Shown here one piece after another: positions 54,501-63,726 of a stretch of 64,000 nt of DNA (position 1 is the first letter of the stretch; every line of letters starts with the position of its first letter). Source of the DNA: Rugalucina vietnamica (Eukaryota > Mollusca > Bivalvia > Lucinida > Lucinidae); contig OZ024874.1 in NCBI GenBank assembly GCA_964017185.1, positions 13,325,957 to 13,389,956 on the forward strand. The letters run 5' to 3'. The notes under the pieces are model-generated. The model ran no database searches. It was not told the DNA's origin and saw only the letters and a list, made by a program, of their open reading frames with translations. The position numbers were made by a program, and so were the translations under genes.

Positions 54501-55548
54501 AGATATTTACAAATTCTTGTAGTCTGTAATTACAGGACATTCTCTAAAATAATGCAAATAAAAGTACACTCTAGGCCATTTGGGAATCCCATAAAATCGA
54601 AGAGAACGGTTGCTTGTCTTTCGCCACGATACATGAAATAATTGCCATTAGAATAGTTTGAGGAGTATAAGTATAAGCAAACCTTCGACCTTGTGTTCAT
54701 GGTGTTCAAGCACCTTCCTCGTGATCCATCGAATGTTTAATGTTTAAACACTGAAAACCATGGTTGATCCCCATACATTAACAATACCAGATTTTATAGT
54801 CATTTACATTTCTACGCTCAACAACACGAAATTAGTATTTTTTGCCTAAGGGTATTCTTGTTTTCTTTCTTAACAGGAACATTACTCTGCTTCTTTTTTT
54901 ACATGAAACCGGCATGTTCAAAATCATCGACCACGCCACAATGTGGCGTCTATTTTGAACTTAGTTTATGAAGATTTTTTTTTATCATTTCACATTGAGC
55001 TTGTTGTTATCCGTATATGAAAGCACTTCAGTTTTAGTGTCTCTTTTCGGATAAAGGGTTTTTGAAAATGTATTATCCGGCACAGTTGAAGTTTTATGCT
55101 GTATATGTGACGTCACGTGACGTCATATTTGCCATCGTTCTACTATACGGCACCTCAGTGGTCCCTCCCAGGCTATTGGGACTGCGAAAAGCTGATATGA
55201 CCCTGGTCTGATCAATCAAACTTTTCATGTCAATACGCTAGTGTCTCTAGAAATACAAATTCAAGACGCTAAATTACATCGATTACGTAGACCATGACCA
55301 TTCAGACAAGCTTGCATAAGTGCCAGACAATCAGTGCATTTGGCAAAACCTGTGTTTTAATGCGATAGCGATGCTCTGTATGCCAAAGTCCAGATTGTGG
55401 TCATGCTCAATAAATAATTTGCAATTTTGGATTTGAGAGGTAATCCTATATCAAAGACTGTTACTCTCCCATAATTTATTGTTTTGATACGATATTCACA
55501 ACATAGTTTGAAAACATACCAATGTTCATGTGTGTCAAATTTCATTAA
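54501..55548. other. No gene recognised; one isolated minisatellite unit
   Basis: 54,520-54,700 is Y-like. A single ACAATACCAGATTTTATAG unit lies at 54,780. The rest is AT-rich without recognisable features. Confidence 0.5.
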
Positions 55549-57927
55549 TAATACCAGGTTTTACAGTCATTTACCCTTCCATTAATAATACCCAGTTTTC
55601 CAGTCATTTACCTTTCTATTAACAATACCTGGTTTTACAGTCATTTACCTTTCCATTTACAATACCAGGTTTCACAATCATTTACCTTTCCACTTACAAC
55701 ACCTGGTTTTACAGTCATTTACCCTTCCATTAATAATACCCAGTTTTCCAGTCATTTACCTTTCTATTAACAATACCTGGTTTTACAGTCATTTACCTTT
55801 CCATTTACAATACCAGGATCTTTCCACTTACAACACCTGGTTTTACAGTCATTTATCCTCCTATTAACAATACCTGGTTTTACAGTCATTTACCTTCCTA
55901 TTAACAATACCAGGTTTTACAGTCATTTACCTATCTATTAACAATATCTGGTTTTACAGTTATTTACCTTCCTATTAACAATACCAGGTTTTACAGTCAT
56001 TTACCTATCTATTAACAATATCTGGTTTTACAGTTATTTACCTTCCTATTAACAATACCAGGTTTTACAGTCATTTACCCTTTCCATTTACAATACCAGG
56101 TTTCACAATCACTTACCTTTCCACTTACAACACCTGGTTTTACAGTCATTTATCCTCCTATTAACAATACCTGGTTTTACAGTCATTTACCTTTCTATTA
56201 ACAATATCTGGTTTTACAGTTATTTACCTTCCTATTAACAATACCAGGTTTTACAGTCATTTACCTTTCTATTAACAATATCTGTTTTCACAGTCACTAA
56301 CCTTTTTATTAAAAATACCTGGTTTTATAGTCATTTACCTTTCTATTAACAATACCTGGTTTTACAGTCATTTATATTCTATTAACAATACCTGGTTTTA
56401 CAGTCATTTACCTATCTATTAACAATACCTGGTTTTACAGTCATTTAACTTTCTATTAACAATACCTGGTTTTACAGTCATATACCTTTCTATTAACAAT
56501 ACCTGGTTTTAGTCATTTACCTTTCTATTAACAATACCAGGTTTTACAGTCATTTATATTTCTGTTAACAATACCTGGTTTTACAGCCATTTACCTATCT
56601 ATTAACAATACCTGGTTTTACAGTCATTTAACTTTCCATACAATACCAGATTTTACAGTCATTTACCTTTCTGTTAACAAAATCTGATTTTACAGTCATT
56701 TAATTTTCCATTTACAATACCAGGTTTTACAGTCAAGAACAGGTTTTAAAGTCATTTACCCTTCTATTAACAAGAACAGGTTTTCAAGTCATTTACCCTT
56801 CTATTAACAAGAACAGGTTTTAAAGTCATTTACCCTTCTATTAACAAGAACAGGTTTTAAAGTCATTTACCCTTCTATTCACAAGAACAGATTTTAAAAG
56901 TCATTTACCCTTCTATTAACAAGAACAGATTTTAAAGTCATTTACCCTTCTATTAACAAGAACAGTTTTCAAGTCATTTACCCTTCTATTTACAAGAACA
57001 GGTATTCAAGTCATTTACCCTTCTATTAACAAGAACAGGTTTTCAAGTCACATTTACCCTTCTATTTACAAGAACAGGTTTTAAAGTCATTTACCCTTCT
57101 ATTAACAAGAACAGGTTTTAAAGTCATTTTCCCTTCTACTAACAAGAACAGGTTTTAAAGTCATTTACCCTTCTATTAACAAGAACAGGTTTTAAAGTCA
57201 TTTTCCCTTCTACTAACAAGAACAGGTTTTAAAAGTCATTTACCCTTCTATTAACAAGAACAGGTTTTAAAAGTTATTTACCCTTCTATTAACAAGAACA
57301 GGTTTTACAGTCATTTACCCTTCTATTAACAAGAACAGGTTTTAAAGTCATTTACCCTTCTATTAACAAGAACAGGTTTTACAGTCATTTACCCTTCTAC
57401 TAACAAGAACAGGTTTTACAGTCATTTAACTTTCTATTAACAATACCAGGTTTTACAGTCATTTAACTTTCTATTAACCTTAATAGGCTTGACAGTCATT
57501 AACCTTTCCATTAAACATGCCAGCAATTACCATACCAGGCTTTACATTTCTCATTAATATTGCTCACTCCTCTTGAAGGATCTCCGTTTTAGTTCTATTT
57601 TGTCATTAACCTTTCTATATAAACCATACCAGGCTTTACAGTCATTTACCTTTCTATTAACAAGAACAGGTTTTACAGTCATTTTACATTCTACTAACCT
57701 TAAAAGGCTTTACAGTCATTAACCTCATTAACCATGCCAGCTATTACAATACCAGGCTTTAGTCACTTAACTTTCTATAAACCCTACCAGGTTTTTCAAT
57801 CATTTAACTTTCTGAAAACCATACCAGGCTTTACAGTCACTGACCTTTCCATTAACCATACCAAGTTTTACTGTCATTTGACTTTGTATTAACCATACCA
57901 GGTTTTACTGTCATATAACTTTCTACA
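55549..57927 (+). repeat. 37-bp minisatellite array, about 60 units
   Basis: The unit is approximately TTTACAGTCATTTACC plus TTTCTATTAACAATACCAGG. Three domains: 55,549-56,730 (AATACCTGG/AATACCAGG units, including a 75-76-bp two-unit higher order at 55,905-56,055), 56,731-57,420 (AACAAGAACAGGTTTTAAAG units) and 57,421-57,927 (degenerate AACCATACCAGGC units, with one MITE B fragment near 57,545-57,600). Confidence 0.95.
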
Positions 57928-57998
57928 CGGAGGTAGATATTGAGCCCATTCCTTTCACTCAGGAGTCTTGTACTCTCCCACTAGGCCACCATGCTCCA
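57928..57998 (-). tRNA. tRNA-like sequence bordering the minisatellite
   Basis: In reverse: GGAGCATGGTGGCCTAGTGG (A-box), GACTCCTGA in anticodon-loop position, GGGCTCAATATCTACCTCC as T-arm and 3' end; GGAG/CTCC terminal pairing. About 71 nt. The B-box is degenerate (CTCAA for TTCAA), so probably a tRNA pseudogene. Confidence 0.5.
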
Positions 57999-58272
57999 CT
58001 GTAATTAACTGAATTTCCAATTATAGGAGGATAAATAAAACTTCTACGTCAGACAAAACATTTCTCTTGTTTTATTTCCACAATACTATAATGCTTATTA
58101 CATCAGACAAAATATTTCCAGCTTTATCTCCACAATAGTATGAACATGAAGAGATGTAAATGTGAAAAACAAGCACAGTTTTAAGCTTGTCCATACCTAA
58201 GCTGATCAGAACCTTTCATCAGGAAAATATGTCCATGCAATGTATACCCCCTTAAACCCCACTTTTATATAG

Positions 58273-59148
58273 AACTAGAAAATGTGTTTATGAAACACTA
58301 TGCCCCCAACTGGTAAGCCACTTTCAAGATGTAAAAATGTCCAAAAAATGACTAAGTTCAAATTGTAAAAAAGTGACAAAAATTAATCTGAGGAGTATAT
58401 CCCAACCACATGCATATCTTCAAAGCATGGTCACAATGTCTGCAAAGTTTCAAAAGTATCGGTATTAAATTGTAGGAGGAGTTGCGCACACAAGTTACCC
58501 TCTATCCATCCACTAAAATGCCCGAAAAAATGACTATGTTCAAACTATGAAAAAATGAAAAAAAATAATCCAAGGATTATATCCAAACCACATGCATATC
58601 TTCAGACCATGCCCATAATACATGTAAAGTTTTAAATGAATTGGCATGAAACTGTAGGAGGAGTTGTGCACACAAGGTACCCACTGCCCATTCACTTTCA
58701 TTGTCAAAATGCCCGAAAAATGTCTAAGTTCAAATTGCGAAAAAAGTGACAAAAATTAATCTGAGAATTATATCCAAACCACATGCATATCTTCAAAGCA
58801 TGGTCACAACATCTGTAAAGTTTCAAGAGAATCGGAATAAAACTGTTGGAGGAGTTGCGCACACAAGGTATCCACTATCTATTCACTTTATCAAGAATCA
58901 AAAAGGGAAATAACTCTCACAGAATTGGCCCCTAGCCCCTTGAATTTACCTGAAAGAAAAAATACAGGTCCTTTTAATTTTCATATACAAACTACATACC
59001 AAATTTCAAGATCCTAGCTCTAACGGTTCCTGACCGCGTGCTCACGCATGCTCACGCATCACAGACTGACTGACTGCATGCACTCACTCACTGCACGGAC
59101 AGACCCAAACCAATATGCCCCCTCATTTTCTTCAAAGTTGGGGGCATA
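58273..59148. mobile_element. Element G, modular, with GCCCCCAAC/GTTGGGGGC ends
   Basis: AACTAGAAAATGTGTTTATG then TATGCCCCCAACTGG at the left; GACAGACCCAAACC and GTTGGGGGCATA at the right. Inside are three modules of about 185-190 bp starting near 58,318, 58,508 and 58,697, the same modules found alone at 10,550, 20,720 and 26,051. It splits a sequence that is continuous at 10,850-10,890 (CCCCACTTTTAT..AAAACTG), so it is an insertion. Not coding. Confidence 0.75.
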
Positions 59149-59159
59149 AAAACTGTTGT

Positions 59160-59290
59160 ATGTAGGGGTATAGCTATTTTTCTTATTTTTGCTCAAAAAC
59201 ATAGATTGTGAGTACTCGTTAGAACCGCCTCGGCGAGGCGGTAATAACGTGTACCCAAAATCTATGTTTTGAGATAACATAAGAAAAATA
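59160..59290. repeat. Hairpin D copy
   Basis: Centre CCGCCTCGGCGAGGCGG; arms AACATAGATTGTGAGTACTC and its near complement ending CTATGTTTTGAG. Confidence 0.85.
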
Positions 59291-59455
59291 TGAAAATTTT
59301 TCTGATGAAAATTTTTCAATTTTTAAAGCTCAAAAAATTCTTTGTATATTGCATGGGCAAGTTTTCGTAATGTTACTAGTTATGGCATTCATAGTTGCTA
59401 GTTTTTCAATGGTTTTCCAGAGGCAACCAACACAACTGAAAACAACCAACCCATA

Positions 59456-59656
59456 CACCTGGACCTCTTTATAACACGGTTCATTACAACACCATTTTGG
59501 ATATAACACTGATCACTGCTGGACCCCAAACTGTCATTTTAGACTATTTTTGCTATATGTCTATGCAATTTACTCTCATTAAAATAACACGGATGGGATA
59601 GCTAACACGGAAATAGGCTTGGACCCCTACAATAGTGTTATAAAGAGACTGAAGTG
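59456..59656. mobile_element. 201-bp MITE with TA target, mariner-like
   Basis: CACCTGGACCTCTTTATAAC and the complement of GTTATAAAGAGACTGAAGTG, bounded by TA on both sides (59,454 and 59,657). Non-coding. TA duplication and CAC..GTG ends suggest Tc1/mariner. Confidence 0.65.
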
Positions 59657-59658
59657 TA

Positions 59659-60194
59659 ATAATCAATATATACACCTGATGTGTAACAAAACCTGTCTGG
59701 GAACACTTTTTAACATGTCATTTTGATCCATGGAAAGTTGTTCCCAGATATTGTCCCTTTAATACTGATTTTATCTGCTTTAGTTGTTCCCTATCGTTTT
59801 GGTTGTCTCTGGATAACCAGTAAGAGCTATGGCATCCATAGTATCAACTGAAACATTTCTGTCAATCAGACTTAAGGCTTATTTATGGCCTGGTTTGATA
59901 ACATAAACTCCAGCTGAAATCTGTACCGAAATCTGTACCGATCAGACATGAATTTCTCTGTTCAGCACTAAGCTGTTTCTCAAAGCGTTGCATGTACCAA
60001 CTTGGACAATATGAATTTAATTCTATCGAGGCTCCATACTAAAAACAGCCTTTAACGTTGTGAAATAGTTTTCTTTCGCTGCTAAAGTTGAAACCTATAT
60101 TTTCTTGACAGCTATAATGCTTTGCACTTTTAAGTACTCTGTCTATGACATTAGTATGAGCCTCAAAGTTATTCTAGTTAAAATCATTACTAAC
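59659..60194. other. No gene recognised
   Basis: A CTATGGCATCCATAGTAT block (59,829) resembles ATGGCATTCATAGTTGC at 59,373, on the other side of the MITE. Otherwise nothing. Confidence 0.45.
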
Positions 60195-60202
60195 TGATAT
60201 CT

Positions 60203-60450
60203 GAGCCGCCCTATGAGAAAACCAACAAATTGCATAAGCGAAAACAAAGACGCAGATCAGCTTCGCGGTAACCGCAAAGCTGATTAGCGCCTTTGTTTTT
60301 ACTACTCGGATAGTACGATCTCTCTTCTCTCTTCTTCTTAAATAAAAAATTTCAAGCTTCTAGCTTGCTTCTGTGGCTGTACATGCCGGTTTACATCAGA
60401 CCTTTTCAAAAAAAACACATTGTTGCTTTTCTCATGCGGCAGCTCAATTT
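60203..60450. mobile_element. Hairpin element E, copy 7, with 8-bp target duplication
   Basis: GAGCCGCCCTATGAGAAAAC to CTCATGCGGCAGCTCAATTT, flanked by TGATATCT (60,195-60,202 and 60,451-60,458). The core palindrome GATCAGCTTCGCGGTAACCG is intact. Confidence 0.8.
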
Positions 60451-60511
60451 TGATATCTATGTGTCAGTATCATAATTGGTAATATTGCCTAAACTGTCAC
60501 AGTAACTATTA

Positions 60512-60601
60512 TCAACTCCCTGTGTGTAATCGTAACAATCGTCTGATACGTCTTATAATAGCTTCTACAAATCCGTAATGGCTTCTTTCACGACAGAACG
60601 T
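60512..60601 (-). CDS. Candidate terminal exon of an unidentified gene
   Basis: The acceptor is TTTTATTTCTAG before 60,601 (reverse), then an open phase-0 reading TFCRERSHYGFVEAIIRRIR and RLLRLHTGS with TGA at 60,514-60,512 followed by two more stops. The phase matches the donor of the candidate exon at 61,158. The Arg-rich C-terminus is unrecognised. Confidence 0.45.
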   Translation of the reverse strand, partial: TFCRERSHYGFVEAIIRRIRRLLRLHTGS

Positions 60602-60754
60602 CTAGAAATAAAACATGAAAAATTAATTGAAACCATATTACAGTCACAAAATCTGTCTGGGTCAACAATACATATACAAGTTTTGTTTTTCTTTTATATT
60701 AAGTTTTCTTGAACACTGACGCAGCACCATGGAGTTAAGAGTTCTCATAAATAG

Positions 60755-61150
60755 GTCAAGGTCATCAAAATTTTATCTATTTTATTTATTTAATGAGGAT
60801 TCCTAGTGGCCTTCGGGCTGTTAGGAATCCTCGTTAAATAAAGCATTAAATTAAATTAAAATTTTATCTAAATGAAGAGTAACTGAATGAGACTGACATA
60901 GCATTATTTGCAGCAGTGTTTTTCTTGCTAACAGACCTTGGTTTCCTATTAAAGTAAAGTTTCTCATAATTAGGTCAAGGTCAACTAAATATTACCCGAT
61001 TTATGTCTAGAATTTTCTTTAAGAGTGATTCACTGAGAACTCACACAGCTATCTGTTTGAGTGTGTCTATATCTTGCTGACTAACACTGCAGTGGGGCAA
61101 TGCTCTCATTTATAGGTCAAGGTTTTAATAAATATGTCAAGGCCAACTAA
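60755..61150 (-). pseudogene. Two decayed tandem copies of the next exon's 3' end
   Basis: Reverse reading near 61,075-60,995: QQDIDTLKQIAV, stop, VLSESLLKKILDINR then GTAATATT, a diverged duplicate of QQDIDSLKQIAVSVLSES and its donor. A poorer one lies near 60,930-60,850. Each is followed by an AGGTCAAGGTCA block (60,753, 60,973, 61,117). Confidence 0.6.
60788..60842. repeat. Hairpin with about 20-bp stem
   Basis: TTTAATGAGGATTCCTA pairs with TAGGAATCCTCGTTAAA around GTGGCCTTCGGGCTGT, with an inner GCC-TTCG-GGC tetraloop. Sits within the exon-duplication region. Confidence 0.8.
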
Positions 61151-61157
61151 ATTTTAC

Positions 61158-61392
61158 CTGATTTATTTCTAGAATTCTCTTGAAGAGTGATTCACTGAGC
61201 ACTGACACGGCTATCTGTTTGAGGGAGTCTATATCTTGTTGACTAACACCACGATTGGTATCTAGATCTAGGCTGTGGGCGGAGCTATCATTTTGATTGA
61301 CATTTCTATCAGCTTTAGGTGATGACACACCAACAATATCTACAATTGGAAATGAATTCTTATGATAGACAATATTGGCTTCTATTCTGATT
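61158..61392 (-). CDS. Candidate internal exon of an unidentified gene
   Basis: Acceptor AAAGAACAG before 61,392, open to the donor CAG|GTAAAA (exon end 61,158). 235 nt, entering with one base to complete a codon and leaving in phase 0. The reading includes IRIEANIVYHKNSFPIVDIV, SSPKADRNVNQND, SLDLDTNRGVSQQDIDSLKQ and IAVSVLSESLFKRILEINQ; composition is protein-like with a C-terminal amphipathic helix. The phase agrees with both neighbours. An alternative acceptor five bases upstream would give phase 0. Function not recognised. Confidence 0.5.
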
Positions 61393-61487
61393 CTGTTCTT
61401 TAAAGAAAGCATTCACAAAAACATTTATCTTTTTCTATTGTCTATATTAATGAACAGCTGTAATGCTGGGTCAATATTGAGCCACTT

Positions 61488-61708
61488 CATAACAATTTGC
61501 AAAGGCGAAAACAAAGATGCAGATGAGCCTCACGGAAACCACAAAGCTAGTCAGTGCCTTTGTTTCAGCTACTCAGTGAGTACAATCCCTCTTCTTCTTA
61601 AATCCAAAATTTCAAGCTTCAAGCTGTCTTCTTTGCTTGTACAGCTCGGTTTGTGTCAGACCTATTCAGAAACCACATTGCTGGGGTTTTTTTCCACGGG
61701 GCGGCTCA
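61488..61708. mobile_element. Hairpin element E, copy 8, in the inferred intron
   Basis: TGAGCCACTTCATAAC to CACGGGGCGGCTCA; the core (GATGAGCCTCACGGAAACC) is degenerate. Confidence 0.75.
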
Positions 61709-61952
61709 ACAGAGAGATCTTAATTCCCATATACTTGTACTATTATCATCAACAAAGTATCAATTTCTCATTTGCACTTAGGAATATCTTCATTTTACAA
61801 GGATTCAATTACATTTTTTTTAAACATTGTAACTCCACTTTGATGACAAACTTCTGACTCAGATTTTCTATATATACAGACAAAACACCTGCTTCCAAGT
61901 GTAAATTACATAAACATACCTAGTAACCTGTGTATCTGGTAATACATATATA

Positions 61953-63061
61953 ACTAGAAAAAGTGCCTTGAGAGGCACGTATACCCCCGGCTGGTAGCCA
62001 CCAAGCCCCCTTCCCTACCCCCTACCTAAACAACGCGGCACATGCTCACCCCTGACATTGAACCTCACATCACCAACGAAAGACAGTACCCTCATCAAGT
62101 ACATTTTAGAAATAAGCAGTGTAAAGTACTTTACATACAAACATGGGGAAGTGTAGTTTTAGAATGACATATCTATTTTAGAGCGGTATACAGAGCTGAC
62201 GTGTATACCCAATCTAGGACATAAGCGCGGACATTTTGGGTCAGGTTGAAATGAAAGTAGAAAAAAAAGTCCTAGATCTTGACCTCAGGTCCCACCCCCA
62301 CCCCCATGCATGGACCCTTGGGTCTAGCCCTTATGTGGTACCTATGTTGTGTTGTAAGCATGAACGCTTTCTAATACATGGTTGTCAAGATATAGACACA
62401 CAGAATATTAATCTTGGTAACTATTGTATTTTATGTGTCCTAGATTTTGATCTCCAGCCCCACCCCTAGAGTTTGGTGCCATGGAATTTAATTCAACCCT
62501 AAAGGTATCTATGATCCAAACAGGAATACATTCCTGTAAGTATTTGTTATGATATGAACTTTAGAGATGAAAAAACACTATGTAAATAGCACATTTTCAA
62601 GGTGACCTAGATTTTGACCTAGATTTTGACCTCTAGCCCCACCCCCGGGCATGGACCCAGGATCCGAACTGACAGAAAAAAAGCAAACCCTATAGGGTAC
62701 CTATGGTTAAAATATGAATGGTTTCTGATCATTGGTTCATGAGATATACACCACCAGAGAAACTTAAACCAAAACTTTGACCCAAAGTAAAGGTGACCTA
62801 GAATTTGACCTCTAGCCCCACCCCCGGGCACGGACCCAGGGTCCAAACTCACAGAAACAAAGCAAACCCTATAGGGTACGTATGGTTAAAATATGAATGG
62901 TTTCTGATCGTTAGTTCATGAGATATACACCACCAGAGAAACATTAACAAAAACTTTGACATAAATTCCGCGAACGTTCCGGAATAACGAACGAACTAAC
63001 GAACGAACGAACAAACGAACATACGAACGGAAAAGCGAAAACTATATACCCCTCCCGGGGG
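61953..63061. mobile_element. Element F, modular, with TATACCCCCGG/CCGGGGGTATA ends, in the inferred intron
   Basis: Left: ACTAGAAAAAGTGCC then CACGTATACCCCCGGCTGG. Right: an AACGAACGAAC tract, AAAACTATATACCCCTCCCG and GGGGG. TATA lies on both sides (61,949-61,952 and 63,062-63,065). It splits a tandem CTGGTAATACATATAT array that is continuous at 63,095. The interior has about four modules of 165-185 bp (CCTAGATTTTGACCTC, AGCCCCACCCC, AACCCTATAGGGTAC). It shares ACTAGAAAAxxGTG and CCCCC end logic with G. Confidence 0.8.
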
Positions 63062-63065
63062 TATA

Positions 63066-63223
63066 ATAAATACATACCTAGTAACCTGTGTATCTGGTAA
63101 TACATATATAATAAATACATACCTTCATCCTTGTAACCTGCGTATCTGGTAATACAAATATAATAAATACATACCTTGTAATCTGCGTATCTCGTTACAC
63201 ATACATAATAAATTAATACCTAC
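63066..63223 (-). repeat. Tandem copies of an exon/donor junction
   Basis: The sequence CAGATACGCAGGTTAC plus AAGGTATGTA (reverse) is present at the true junction (63,224) and again near 63,185, 63,140 and 63,080, with a further copy at 61,925 beyond element F. Spacing is about 45-55 bp. Several copies keep a GT donor, so cryptic 5' splice sites are stacked downstream of the exon. Confidence 0.7.
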
Positions 63224-63358
63224 CTTGTAACCTGCGTATCTGGTGTTGTCGTTTTGACTGACTCTGATACAGTGACTGCCTCTGGTCTATAGGTACACAG
63301 TGTATGAGATAGTACTCTAGGTGTCTCCATAACAGGAATAAACTGTTTTCTATGATAT
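63224..63358 (-). CDS. Candidate internal exon of an unidentified gene
   Basis: Acceptor AATTTACGGCAG before 63,358; donor ACAAG|GTAGGTATT at 63,224. 135 nt, open throughout: YHRKQFIPVMETPRVLSHTL, CTYRPEAVTVSESVKTTTPD, TQVTR. It leaves two bases that the next exon completes. Thr/Ser/Val-rich, no recognised domain. Confidence 0.5.
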
Positions 63359-63459
63359 CTGCCGTAAATTAAGGAATGAATTCAATCTACTATGATAATG
63401 AATAATATGAAAACTTGCCCTTGCAAGCTTTAAAAATTTAAAATTTCACTGGAATAAAT
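63359..63459. other. Inferred intron sequence, no feature
   Basis: AT-rich with no repeat recognised. No further exon seen to the window edge. Confidence 0.4.
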
Positions 63460-63612
63460 TTGATATTTTTAATATTTTGCTCAAATCATTGATTGTGGGT
63501 ACCTACAATCTATGTTTTGGAGCAAAAACAAATGTATGCCCCTGCAGACCCATGTTTTACAATGAATATAAAAGTGAGGTATAAGTGGGTATATATTTCA
63601 TGAAAATGTTAT
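63460..63612. repeat. Hairpin D relative with flanking block
   Basis: GATTGTGGGTACCTACAATC lacks the usual centre. The right side (GTATGCCCCTGCAGACCC, GTTATCCTGATG) is the inverse of the block left of D at 10,815-10,905, so D has long outer inverted arms of which other copies show one. Confidence 0.7.
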
Positions 63613-63663
63613 CCTGATGAATAGAATAAGTAATGCTTGAATTTCACAGTTTTTAGTTTCATT

Positions 63664-63726
63664 TGAGCCTCCTCATGAGAAAACCAACAAACTGCATATG
63701 CAAAAACAGACACAGATCAGCTCATG
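63664..63726. repeat. Hairpin element E, left fragment
   Basis: TGAGCCTCCTCATGAGAAAA to CACAGATCAGCTC, cut in mid-core and joined to another repeat. Confidence 0.7.

Noticed and set aside
55549-57927. Regularly spaced repeats resembling a CRISPR array
   Set aside because: Units are contiguous 37-bp tandem repeats with no unique spacers, in eukaryotic DNA; it is a minisatellite.
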